Below are positions 27,294 through 36,399 of a DNA stretch of 42,247 bases, piece after piece; positions within the stretch are counted from its first letter, which is position 1, and each line of letters opens with the position of its first letter. The notes beneath the pieces are model-generated. The model had not been told where the DNA came from and did not search any database. It worked only from the letters and a program-made list of their open reading frames with translations. Where the stretch lies: contig JAGHTF010000027.1 of assembly GCA_018065485.1 (NCBI GenBank), positions 1-42,247 on the forward strand, read 5' to 3'. The DNA comes from Candidatus Cryptobacteroides fimicaballi (GTDB lineage: Bacteria > Bacteroidota > Bacteroidia > Bacteroidales > UBA932). The translations under genes and the position numbers were made by a program.

Positions 27294-28416
27294 TTTTTAC
27301 ATCCGAGAAACGGCCCTGTACCGGATATTCTTCATTAAAGAAGGACATTGCCAGATTTCCCCTCCACACTATGTCGTCGTTCTCGTGATAGGGAAATTCC
27401 AGAACTATCCCGGTACTCTTCGATTTGATTTTCACGGTTGCCTCGCATTTCCAGCTTGTCTGTTCCCCTCCGTCGTCCTCGGTAATCATAAACACCATCT
27501 TTTCCAGATTTTCGTCTATCCCGCTTACGAGCAGGGCATCCATAGGCAGGGTTTTGCCTACATCCTTTCTTTTTACCGAAAGCATCATATCGGTCATCTC
27601 GGGATAATAATCCTTGAGTTCCGCTTGAGTATATGATATGCTCCTGTTGGCCAGCGTTCCCGCCTTGATTATAAACTCCGACGCTCCTCCAAACCAGGAA
27701 TCATAATTCCGCAGCATTGTGAAGTCCTTTATAACCAGCTGTTTTGACGTATCACCGGCTTTTGTTCCGGACCTGGAGCCGCCGGGCAGAAAATCTACAG
27801 GCTTGTAATTTCTGTCCACATTGCTGTTGATAACCCACACGGGCCTCTCCATTGCGATTTTTTCATCCACCAGAACCGAATCCACGACTCTGACCCCGGA
27901 AGACGTAAGAGAAATTTCATAACCATAATTGGTTTCAGCGCCCATTCCCGGGTCGAACGTCACAATAGGAAAGGTTTCTCCGTCCCAGTCTTCGGAATAG
28001 GGCCAGTAAATCTGAAAATCGGAATTCCCGAGCGCATTGAGATATCTTTCCACCTCTCCGCCTCCGGACTTTGTTCCGTATTTTTTCATCAGATAGCCGG
28101 TTATAAGGTCTCGCAGAGGCTCTCCCTCAAGACTGGATGCTTTCGTCTGACCCACTCCCGAGCCGGGAGAATTCATAAGATTGGTGAGGGTGTACTCTTC
28201 GTCATAGCCGTTTCCGCTGGACTGGCTTACAGCATTGTGCACCTCCTCCAGCTGCGCTATTTCCAGAGGTATGTCCGAGAACATCTTGGCAACCGACTGC
28301 TTGGTAATCTCCACCTGCTCCCCCGGTTGGAGATTCTGGGGTTCCAGACCTTTTGTACTGCAGGAAACCCCGGCAATAATTGCCGGAATCAAAAGAATTT
28401 TGTTGTAATTTTTCAT
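27274..28416 (-). CDS. Lipoprotein of unknown function
   Basis: ORF 380 aa; N-terminal signal and Cys (IIAGVSCSTKG); no recognised motif. Confidence 0.75.
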   Translation of the reverse strand: MKNYNKILLIPAIIAGVSCSTKGLEPQNLQPGEQVEITKQSVAKMFSDIPLEIAQLEEVHNAVSQSSGNGYDEEYTLTNLMNSPGSGVGQTKASSLEGEPLRDLITGYLMKKYGTKSGGGEVERYLNALGNSDFQIYWPYSEDWDGETFPIVTFDPGMGAETNYGYEISLTSSGVRVVDSVLVDEKIAMERPVWVINSNVDRNYKPVDFLPGGSRSGTKAGDTSKQLVIKDFTMLRNYDSWFGGASEFIIKAGTLANRSISYTQAELKDYYPEMTDMMLSVKRKDVGKTLPMDALLVSGIDENLEKMVFMITEDDGGEQTSWKCEATVKIKSKSTGIVLEFPYHENDDIVWRGNLAMSFFNEEYPVQGRFSDVKITFALE

Positions 28417-28495
28417 AGCCGTTTAGTTTTGTGCAAAGTACGCAACAACTATGCGTTTTACCTGCAAATAAAACGGCTATGTGCAATTTTGACTG

Positions 28496-29347
28496 TTACA
28501 CTGCCCTCTGATGGGGTTTTCTTATATGCAATATCCGTTGTTTTCCGGCAAAATCCTGCACTGTTCCAACGTTCTCGAACTCTCCCGATTCGAACAGACC
28601 GCACAGCTGCTTGCCAAAATTCTCGTTGATTTCAAAAAAAGCCTCTCCCCCGGGGCACAATAATTCGTTGCACCGGTCGGCCAGAGCCCTGTAGAAGAGC
28701 AACGGGTCTGAATCCGGGACAAAGAGGGCCAGTTCCGGCTCATATCCGAGTACATTCGGGCGCATCGAAACCTTTTCGCTTTCAAGAATATACGGAGGAT
28801 TGCCCACAATAACGTCGAACCCGCCCTCAACCGGCAACTTCTTCCTGATATCGGCCTTGATGAAACGGGGAGACGGGCCCGGAAACTGGCTTTCCGCTAT
28901 TTCCAGGGCCTCCGGACTTATATCCACGGCAGTTACCTCAGAATCGGGCCTTTCCATCTTCAAAGTCCAGGCAATGCAGCCTGAGCCGGTGCACAGATCC
29001 AAGACTCTACCGTTTTCCGGAATCGCCTTCAACACAAGTTCCGTCAGTTCCTCGGTTTCGGGTCTGGGAATCAGCACGGCCGGTGTAACCTTGAACCGGC
29101 GGCCATAAAAATCGGCAAAGCCTGTTACGTACTGCAACGGTTCCGATTTCAACAGACGGGCTGCGCATTCTTCGAGCCCGGCAAGCCGGTCCGAAGGGAT
29201 AGTGACTCCCGGATTCAGGATATGAGCCGTTCGGGATACCCCCAGACAGTCCTCACACAAACGGAGCGTTATCTCCCTTGCCTCCCGCTCCGGATACAAG
29301 GTTTGAAGTCTTTTCTCCAAATCCCGTATGAAACAGGAAAGCAGCAC
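28496..29347 (-). CDS. prmC: Release factor glutamine methyltransferase
   Basis: ORF 283 aa; IPRPETEELTE, VLDLCTGSGCIAW, IVGNPPYI. Confidence 0.95.
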   Translation of the reverse strand: MLLSCFIRDLEKRLQTLYPEREAREITLRLCEDCLGVSRTAHILNPGVTIPSDRLAGLEECAARLLKSEPLQYVTGFADFYGRRFKVTPAVLIPRPETEELTELVLKAIPENGRVLDLCTGSGCIAWTLKMERPDSEVTAVDISPEALEIAESQFPGPSPRFIKADIRKKLPVEGGFDVIVGNPPYILESEKVSMRPNVLGYEPELALFVPDSDPLLFYRALADRCNELLCPGGEAFFEINENFGKQLCGLFESGEFENVGTVQDFAGKQRILHIRKPHQRAV

Positions 29348-29352
29348 TGTAT

Positions 29353-30369
29353 CTATGAGTTTTCGATTACCGTTGAAAGGAAATCGGACATCTTCATTCC
29401 TGCAGTCCGCACCATCCTGGGCACGAGCGAGGCCCTTGTCATACCGGGAATCATATTGATTTCCAGGAAATACAGGCCGTCCTTGGCAAGGATATAGTCC
29501 ACTCTCACCAAACCCTTGCAGCCAAGCATCGAATAGATTCCTGCGGTGGCTGTGGCTATGGCCTGCCTTTCAGTCTCGCTCACGGGCGCAGGACAGATTT
29601 CGTTACTCTTGCCGTTGTACTTGGCATCGTAGTCGAAATATTCGTTCTCGGTGGTAATCTCTACCTGAGGAAGAGTAACGACCTTGCTGCCGTCGAAATA
29701 TGCCGCACAGGTTAGTTCCCGGCCTTCGACACCCTGCTCCGCTATTACGGTATCCCCTTCAGAGAAAGCATATTGCAGAGCTGCGGGAAGATCTTCGGGC
29801 TTCTTTACTTTGGTAACTCCGAAACTTGAGCCGCCTGCCGTGGGCTTTACGAAAACCGGATACGACAGCGTGGAGTTGACCTTCGCAACAAAAGCCTCTT
29901 CATCCTCTCCCTTGCGTACGAATACGTCCGGAGCAAACTTTACACAGTCCAGATTCCGGATATATGTCTTGCAGGAATATTTGTCGAATGCCACTGCCGA
30001 CACAAACGAATCGCAACTGCTGAAAGGAATTCCGATTATCTGGAGATAACCCTGTGTAAGGCCATTCTCCCCCGGAGTTCCGTGCTGCATAATATAAGCA
30101 TAGTCGAAATTTACCTTTTCTCCGTCAAGTACCACCGAAAAATCACTTTTATCGATGTCGGGGCGGGATTTCTCTTCAATCGCAACCCTCTGCGAATTTT
30201 TCTTGCGGTATGCGGCGAGCTGCCATTTCCCGAACCGGGCAAAAATTTCATACACCTCGTACACGGTGTCGTCTATGCTTTCAGCCGTAAATTCCCCGCT
30301 TCTGCAGGAGATTTCCCACTCCGAAGTGTCACTTCCGTAAATTACTGCAATTCTGTTGTACTTTGCCAT
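29353..30369 (-). CDS. ddl: D-alanine--D-alanine ligase
   Basis: ORF 338 aa; HGTPGENG, VKPTAGGSSFGVTKV, YFDYDAKYNGKSNEICPA, FLEINMIPGMT. Confidence 0.95.
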   Translation of the reverse strand: MAKYNRIAVIYGSDTSEWEISCRSGEFTAESIDDTVYEVYEIFARFGKWQLAAYRKKNSQRVAIEEKSRPDIDKSDFSVVLDGEKVNFDYAYIMQHGTPGENGLTQGYLQIIGIPFSSCDSFVSAVAFDKYSCKTYIRNLDCVKFAPDVFVRKGEDEEAFVAKVNSTLSYPVFVKPTAGGSSFGVTKVKKPEDLPAALQYAFSEGDTVIAEQGVEGRELTCAAYFDGSKVVTLPQVEITTENEYFDYDAKYNGKSNEICPAPVSETERQAIATATAGIYSMLGCKGLVRVDYILAKDGLYFLEINMIPGMTRASLVPRMVRTAGMKMSDFLSTVIENS

Positions 30370-30372
30370 ATC

Positions 30373-32721
30373 CTAATCGAAAAAATATTCTTCAGATGCC
30401 TGATGTCCGCCCTCCTCCTCGGGAGCATATTCGGAGTCATCCCCTCCAAGGAAGTAACCCCCTTCACAATTGATGTCGATGTCGGGAGGAAAAACGAATC
30501 TGTCGTCGGCACTTATGCCAACGGTACCGTCCATAAGGCACTTCTTGTAGAACAGCGCCCAAATAGGGAGAGCCATCGACGCACCCTGTCCCAATGATCC
30601 GGACTGGAAGTGAATCTGCCTGTCCTCTCCTCCTACCCACACTCCTGCGGTGATTGAAGGCGTGTATCCTATGAACCATCCGTCCGAATTGTCATTTGTG
30701 GTTCCGGTCTTGCCGGCAATGTCTCCCGGGATAGAATAGCGGAAGCGCAAGCGCTGGCCGGTACCGGCATCCACCACCGCCTGCATCATATCCACAATCT
30801 GACAGGTTTCCTTAATTCCGAGGACCTCCCGCTTGCGGTTTGTGAATTCGGTGATTGTATTGCCGTGGGAGTCCTCAATTCTTGTTACGAACAAGGGAGA
30901 GGAATAAACGCCCTTGGAAGGGAAGGTATTGTAGGCTGTAACCATCTCCTTTACAGATACATCGGTAGAGCCTACGCACAGCGAGTAAACTTCGTCTATA
31001 TGAGCCGTTATACCCATTCTGCGCATCATTGCCGCCGCTGCCTGCGGGCCGAACTGCCGCATAAGGAACGCGCTCACATTGTTGTTCGATTGCGCCAGGG
31101 CCTGCTTGAGGGTCAGGACTCCTCCGTTTTTCTCGTTCCTTGGAGTCCAGGTCTCTCCGTCCACAAGCTCGAATGTCTGGGGAACGTTGGCTACCTGGTC
31201 GCACGGGCTCAAGCCCTCGGTAAGAGCCAGGGAATATATGAAAGGCTTCACTGTAGATCCTATCTGCCGTTTGCCCTGCGAAACGTTGTCATACTTGAAA
31301 TACCGGTAGTTGGGACCTCCTACGTATGCTCTCACGTGTCCGGTTCCGGGTTCGATTACCATCATTGCCGCACGCAGGATGGATTTGTAGTATTTGATGG
31401 AATCGTTCGGAGTCATCACAGTATCTGCATATCCTTTCTGATTCCAGGAAAATACTCTCATTTTGGCAGGCTCGTCGAAGGTTTTCATAATGTCCCGTTC
31501 AGACATCCCGGCCTTCTTGCGCAAACGGTAGCGGTCCGACCACTTGCGGGCATTGTTCAGAAGCATCTCACGGGTATTTTCGTCGATGTCATTGGGGAAC
31601 GGAGCGTATTTCTTGCTCTTCAGATCCCGCTGGAACTGTTTCTGAAGGTCCTGCCCAAGGTGCTCGGCAACCGCCTCCTCGGCAAATTTCTGCATCTTGT
31701 AATTGATGGTGGTGTAAATCTTAAGCCCGTCCTTATCCAGATTGTACTCCTGTCCGTCGGCCTTTCTGTGCTTGGTGAGCCACCCATACAGTTCGTCCTG
31801 CTCCCAGCGCAGGGAATCGGCGGCATAATCCTCGGCATAGAGGTATTTCGAACGGCGGGGTTTTGTCGCATTCATATCCCGCCGGAGCATATCCCTGAAA
31901 TACGGCGCAAGGCCGGAATTATGGTCCAGAACCTTATAATCCAGTACAATGGGCAACTGTTGGAGGGAATCTTTCTGCTCCTTTGTTATAAACTTTGCCT
32001 TTGCCATCTGCCCTATCACGAAATTACGACGGGAAAGGGCTTGGTCGGGATTCAGAACCGGGTTGTACCTTGTAGGTTTGTTTACCATGCCCACCAGCAG
32101 GGCCGCTTCTTCCACATTGAGGTCTATCGGGGCTTTGGAAAAGAAGGTTTCCGAAGCAGTATTTATTCCGTATGCTCCGGAGCCGAAGAATATACTGTTG
32201 AGATACATTTTCATTATCTCTTCCTTGGTATAGTTTCTTTCCAGTTTTACGGCCGTTATCCATTCTTTGAGCTTTGTCCATACCATAACCAGCTTCTTGC
32301 TGGTGTCCGGTCTGGGATAAAGCGTCTTTGCAAGCTGTTGTGTAATGGTGGAACCGCCACCCTGACTGCTGTTATGCAGGGCAAGGGTTTTTACAAACAC
32401 TCTTGCCAGCCCCTTGAAATCTATGCCGGCGTGTCTGTAAAAACGGATGTCTTCTGTTGCAAGGGCGGCATTGATCACATTCGGAGATATTTCTTCATAT
32501 TCCACAAACGTACGGTTTTCGATATGGAATGTGGTGAGAACTTCTCCCCCCTGGGCAATGATTTGTGTTGCCTGTTTGCTGTCGGGATGTTCCAATTCTT
32601 CAAAGGAAGGAATCTGGGCAAACTTCCATACTGCAGCGAGAGTAAGGAACAGGCACACGAATGGGGCAATCACTATTACCCAGAAAATTCTGACGATTTT
32701 TGCTTTGGTATGTTCTGTCAT
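30373..32721 (-). CDS. mrcA: Penicillin-binding protein 1A (bifunctional)
   Basis: ORF 782 aa; ATEDIRFYRHAGID, GGSTITQQLAKTLYP, STVK, SNN, KTGTTND. Confidence 0.96.
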   Translation of the reverse strand: MTEHTKAKIVRIFWVIVIAPFVCLFLTLAAVWKFAQIPSFEELEHPDSKQATQIIAQGGEVLTTFHIENRTFVEYEEISPNVINAALATEDIRFYRHAGIDFKGLARVFVKTLALHNSSQGGGSTITQQLAKTLYPRPDTSKKLVMVWTKLKEWITAVKLERNYTKEEIMKMYLNSIFFGSGAYGINTASETFFSKAPIDLNVEEAALLVGMVNKPTRYNPVLNPDQALSRRNFVIGQMAKAKFITKEQKDSLQQLPIVLDYKVLDHNSGLAPYFRDMLRRDMNATKPRRSKYLYAEDYAADSLRWEQDELYGWLTKHRKADGQEYNLDKDGLKIYTTINYKMQKFAEEAVAEHLGQDLQKQFQRDLKSKKYAPFPNDIDENTREMLLNNARKWSDRYRLRKKAGMSERDIMKTFDEPAKMRVFSWNQKGYADTVMTPNDSIKYYKSILRAAMMVIEPGTGHVRAYVGGPNYRYFKYDNVSQGKRQIGSTVKPFIYSLALTEGLSPCDQVANVPQTFELVDGETWTPRNEKNGGVLTLKQALAQSNNNVSAFLMRQFGPQAAAAMMRRMGITAHIDEVYSLCVGSTDVSVKEMVTAYNTFPSKGVYSSPLFVTRIEDSHGNTITEFTNRKREVLGIKETCQIVDMMQAVVDAGTGQRLRFRYSIPGDIAGKTGTTNDNSDGWFIGYTPSITAGVWVGGEDRQIHFQSGSLGQGASMALPIWALFYKKCLMDGTVGISADDRFVFPPDIDINCEGGYFLGGDDSEYAPEEEGGHQASEEYFFD

Positions 32722-32732
32722 CGAAAAAATTT

Positions 32733-32760
32733 TTCATTATATAATGAAGAGACAAAATTA
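32733..32760 (-). promoter_or_regulatory. PBP1A promoter -7 box with adjacent perfect 16-bp palindrome
   Basis: Minus TAATTTTG (32753-32760); TTCATTATATAATGAA at 32733-32748. Confidence 0.5.
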
Positions 32761-32821
32761 GTCAATAAATTTTGAAAAGTCCCGATTTTGTGGCTTTCTT
32801 TGCAGTACGAATTATGAAAAA

Positions 32822-35146
32822 ATGCAGAAAGATATGGAGGGAAATCTAGTAATCGTCGAGTCTCCTGCAAAGGCAAAGACTATCCAGAAGTTTTTAGGTG
32901 ACGGTTTTACCGTCAAATCAAGTTTCGGACACATCAGAGACCTTCAGGACAAGGCGCTTAGTATCGATATCGAACACGGTTTTGAACCCGAATACGTTAT
33001 TCCGGCCGAAAAAAAGAAGGTAGTCGCAGACCTTAAGGCCGCCGCCCGCTCTGCCGGGACAGTGTGGCTCGCATCCGATGAAGACCGGGAAGGAGAAGCC
33101 ATTTCCTGGCATCTGGCCCAGGCTTTGGGGCTTGACCCTCCCAAAACCAACCGTATTGTCTTTCACGAAATAACCAAAGACGCTATCCAGCACGCCATAA
33201 AGAACCCCCGTACAATAGACCTGAACCTGGTCAACGCCCAACAGGCCCGAAGGGTTCTGGACCGTCTTGTGGGATTCGAGCTCTCTCCCCTTCTGTGGCG
33301 CAAGGTGCAGCGGGGACTCTCCGCCGGCCGCGTTCAGTCTGTAGCGCTGCGTCTGGTCGTTGACAGGGAGAAGGAGATCCTTGCCTTCAACAGCACACCG
33401 TACTACAGGATAGAGGGCGTCTTTGAGATTGAAGGGAAACAGGTAAAGGGCGTTCTGGACAAAAGGTTCGAGACAGAGGACGAAGCCAGGGCATTTCTCG
33501 AAAAATGCGCCGGCCTCTCATTCAAGATCGAGAACGTCGAGAAAAAGGAGGGCGTCCGATATCCGGCAGCTCCGTTCACAACCTCTACCCTGCAGCAGGA
33601 AGCTTCCCGCAAGCTTCATTTCTCTGTAAGCCAGACAATGCGGATAGCCCAGGGGCTCTACGAGAGGGGTCTTATCACGTATATGCGTACCGACTCCACC
33701 AACCTCAGCAAGTTGGCGCTGGGAACCGCAAAACAGCTTATCTGCGACAACTTCGGCCCCGAATACTCCCATTCCAAACAGTATCAGACAAAGTCCAAGG
33801 GAGCACAGGAAGCCCACGAGGCCATCCGCCCCACATACATTGCCAACGAGGGCATCGAGGGCTCCGAAGCCGAAAAGAAACTCTATTCCCTCATTTGGAA
33901 GCGGACCGTAGCTTCGCAGATGGCAGAGGCCAGGATTCTGTCCACCTCCATCCGGATAGGTGGAAACGGTTGCGAAGAAAAATTCTGCGTTCAGGCCGGG
34001 GAAATCCTTTTCGACGGATTCCTGAAACTTTATCTCGAGGGCAGCGACGATGCCCAGGAAGAAGAAGTTACCGTTCTGCCCCCGGTGAAAGAGGGACAAA
34101 GTGTAAAAACTCTGGGTATCAATGCCGATTGCAGATATTCCCAGCCGCCCTACCGCTACTCCGAGGCTACGCTGATCAAAAAGCTCGAGGAACTGGGCAT
34201 CGGCAGGCCTTCGACCTACGCCCCTACCATCAACACTCTCACCGCCGAAAGAGGATACATTGTCAAGAGCGATATCCCCGGACGTAAAGTTCAGGTCGAG
34301 AACCTCTGTCTGAAAAACGGCAGAATCACAAACGTTGCAAAAACCGAGACAATAGGCGCCGAAAAGGGCAAGCTCCTGCCCCAGGACATAGGAATCATAG
34401 TTACCGACTACCTTGTGGACAACTTCTCCTCTATTCTGGACTATGACTTCACGGCAAACGTAGAGAAGGAATTCGACCTTATAGCCGACGGGAAAAAGGT
34501 ATGGAACTCCCAGATTTCGGAATTCTACCATCCCTTCCACAGCAAGGTGGAAAGCGCTATGAACGACCATAAGTTCAGCAACAAGGTTCAGAGAGTCCTG
34601 GGAACGGACCCGGCTTCCGGTCAGACCATTTACGCGAAATTCGGTCAGTACGGGGCCTATGTGCAGAAGGGAGACGGGGACGACAGGCAGTTCGCAAACC
34701 TTGCCAAGAACCAGATTATCGAATCCCTGACACTGGAAGATGCCTTGAAACTTTTCCAACTTCCACGCACCGTAGGCGAATATGAGGGACAGAGTGTTAC
34801 GGTCAACAAAGGACGCTTTGGCCCGTACGTAAAATTCAACGGGAAAAACTTTTCTCTCCCCAAGAAAACGGACCCTATGACCGTCACGCTTGAAGAGTGC
34901 ATTTCAGTGCTTGCCGCCGACAAGACAAAACCGGCATCCAATACGCTGATGGAATTTCCCGCCAGTGACATAAGCGTAATGAACGGCCCGTTCGGACCTT
35001 ATATCAAGCACGGAGGAAAGAATTACAAACTTCCGCGAGGAACTGATGCACAGGCACTTACAGAAGAGGCGTGTCTTCAGATAATTAAAGACACCGCACC
35101 CTCCGGAGGACGCAGGACATTCCGAAACTTCAAATCCAAAAAATAA
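32822..35146 (+). CDS. topA: DNA topoisomerase I
   Basis: ORF 774 aa; VIVESPAKAKTIQKFLG, DEDREGEAISWHL, LITYMRTDS, C-terminal GPYVKFNGKNFSLPK repeats. Confidence 0.97.
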   Translation: MQKDMEGNLVIVESPAKAKTIQKFLGDGFTVKSSFGHIRDLQDKALSIDIEHGFEPEYVIPAEKKKVVADLKAAARSAGTVWLASDEDREGEAISWHLAQALGLDPPKTNRIVFHEITKDAIQHAIKNPRTIDLNLVNAQQARRVLDRLVGFELSPLLWRKVQRGLSAGRVQSVALRLVVDREKEILAFNSTPYYRIEGVFEIEGKQVKGVLDKRFETEDEARAFLEKCAGLSFKIENVEKKEGVRYPAAPFTTSTLQQEASRKLHFSVSQTMRIAQGLYERGLITYMRTDSTNLSKLALGTAKQLICDNFGPEYSHSKQYQTKSKGAQEAHEAIRPTYIANEGIEGSEAEKKLYSLIWKRTVASQMAEARILSTSIRIGGNGCEEKFCVQAGEILFDGFLKLYLEGSDDAQEEEVTVLPPVKEGQSVKTLGINADCRYSQPPYRYSEATLIKKLEELGIGRPSTYAPTINTLTAERGYIVKSDIPGRKVQVENLCLKNGRITNVAKTETIGAEKGKLLPQDIGIIVTDYLVDNFSSILDYDFTANVEKEFDLIADGKKVWNSQISEFYHPFHSKVESAMNDHKFSNKVQRVLGTDPASGQTIYAKFGQYGAYVQKGDGDDRQFANLAKNQIIESLTLEDALKLFQLPRTVGEYEGQSVTVNKGRFGPYVKFNGKNFSLPKKTDPMTVTLEECISVLAADKTKPASNTLMEFPASDISVMNGPFGPYIKHGGKNYKLPRGTDAQALTEEACLQIIKDTAPSGGRRTFRNFKSKK

Positions 35147-35658
35147 TGTCAGCTTATCAAATAGACGAAACCGACCGCAAGATTCTTTCTCTACTGGTCA
35201 ATGATGCACGCAAGCCGTTCCTGGAGATTGCCCGGGAATGCAGCATATCCGGCGCCGCCGTTCATCAGAGAGTTCGGAAAATGGAGAACTTTGGAGTAAT
35301 CACGGGTTCCAGAATGATGGTAAAGCCGTCTGCCCTCGGGCTCAACGTTTGTGCCTTCATAGGACTGGAACTGTCGGAGGACAACAAATACCCGGAAGTT
35401 GTCAATGCGCTCAAACACGTTCCCGAAGTCGTAGAATGCCACTTCGTTACCGGCAAGGCAGCTCTTTTCCTGAAGGTCTATTGCTTTAACAACGACCACC
35501 TTATGGAGGTTCTCCTGAACACAATTCAGAGAATTCCCTACGTTCAGTCGACAGACACTATGATTTCGCTGGACGAAGCCTTCGGACGGCAGGTCTGGGT
35601 CAAAGAATACCAAAGCATCAGCTTTATGGCCGGCAACCGAGAAGAAAGCGTGCAATAG
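35146..35658 (+). CDS. Lrp/AsnC family transcriptional regulator
   Basis: ORF 170 aa; IDETDRKILSLLVNDARKPFLEIARECSISGAAVHQRVRKME HTH; start overlaps the topA stop (TAATG). Confidence 0.93.
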   Translation: MSAYQIDETDRKILSLLVNDARKPFLEIARECSISGAAVHQRVRKMENFGVITGSRMMVKPSALGLNVCAFIGLELSEDNKYPEVVNALKHVPEVVECHFVTGKAALFLKVYCFNNDHLMEVLLNTIQRIPYVQSTDTMISLDEAFGRQVWVKEYQSISFMAGNREESVQ

Positions 35659-36325
35659 CAAGGTCTTCTTTGGTAGTAAGTTTTATATTCCACCTCTCTC
35701 CAGCAACAAAGGAGAGAGGTATGTTTTTTCTCTTTACTACCGACGCATCATCGGTAAAGGCAAGGTCGTATGCCTGATCGTAGGCCCGTTTTACGACCTC
35801 GGAATGAAAAGCCTGAGGGGTCTGGGCACTGAATACCCGGCTTCTGTCGGGATCAGGGCCGTCGCAGCACACAAGCTCCCCCTTTTCATTCTTTTCCAAT
35901 GACTTGAGACTCTCGAACGAGGGTAGGACCGGAATAACGGCACATCTCGTTGCGGTGTGCTCCACTATTTTTTGCAGGAACGGCACGCTAACGATTGGGC
36001 GCACTCCGTCGTGAATAAGGACCGTAGCCCCTTCGGGAACCTTCTGCAATGCATTCTTAACGGAATGGAACCTGGTTATACCCCCTTCTACCAGAGTTTG
36101 TTTGTAATTGAAGTTGTACTCGATGCAAAGTGCCTTCCAGGTAGAAAAGTGATTCTTTGGCAAGACTGTTATGACTTCCATTCCGGGGCAGGCTTCGATG
36201 AATCTTTCTATCGTTCTCTGAAGCACCGGGAGACCCTCCAGAATCAGGAATTGCTTAGGCGTGTCGGTGCCCATCCTGAGCCCCTGTCCGCCTGCCAAAA
36301 AAATTCCGTAAATTTTTCTCTCCAT
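35624..36325 (-). CDS. ispD: 2-C-methyl-D-erythritol 4-phosphate cytidylyltransferase
   Basis: ORF 233 aa; GIFLAGGQGLRMGTDTPKQFL, VLIHDGVRPIVS, AQTPQAF, TDDASVV. Confidence 0.95.
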   Translation of the reverse strand: MERKIYGIFLAGGQGLRMGTDTPKQFLILEGLPVLQRTIERFIEACPGMEVITVLPKNHFSTWKALCIEYNFNYKQTLVEGGITRFHSVKNALQKVPEGATVLIHDGVRPIVSVPFLQKIVEHTATRCAVIPVLPSFESLKSLEKNEKGELVCCDGPDPDRSRVFSAQTPQAFHSEVVKRAYDQAYDLAFTDDASVVKRKNIPLSFVAGERWNIKLTTKEDLAIARFLLGCRP

Positions 36326-36341
36326 AACTTCTATCTTGTTA

Positions 36342-36359
36342 CAAATTTAGTTATTTTTG
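36342..36359. promoter_or_regulatory. Back-to-back -7 elements of ispD (-) and mreB (+)
   Basis: Minus TAAATTTG 36342-36349; plus TATTTTTG 36352-36359; 2 nt apart. Confidence 0.5.
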
Positions 36360-36399
36360 CATACTAACGAGTAATTTATTCAAAATCAATCCCATCAAT

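Noticed and set aside
30865-32775. 636-aa plus-strand ORF antisense to PBP1A, and similar long antisense ORFs over topA (33518-34759), rodA (40648-41952), mreB (36439-37449), pepP (17422-18609) and GH20 (1091-1909)
   Set aside because: They mirror well-supported genes, have no recognisable protein character, and arise from the codon bias of the true strand.
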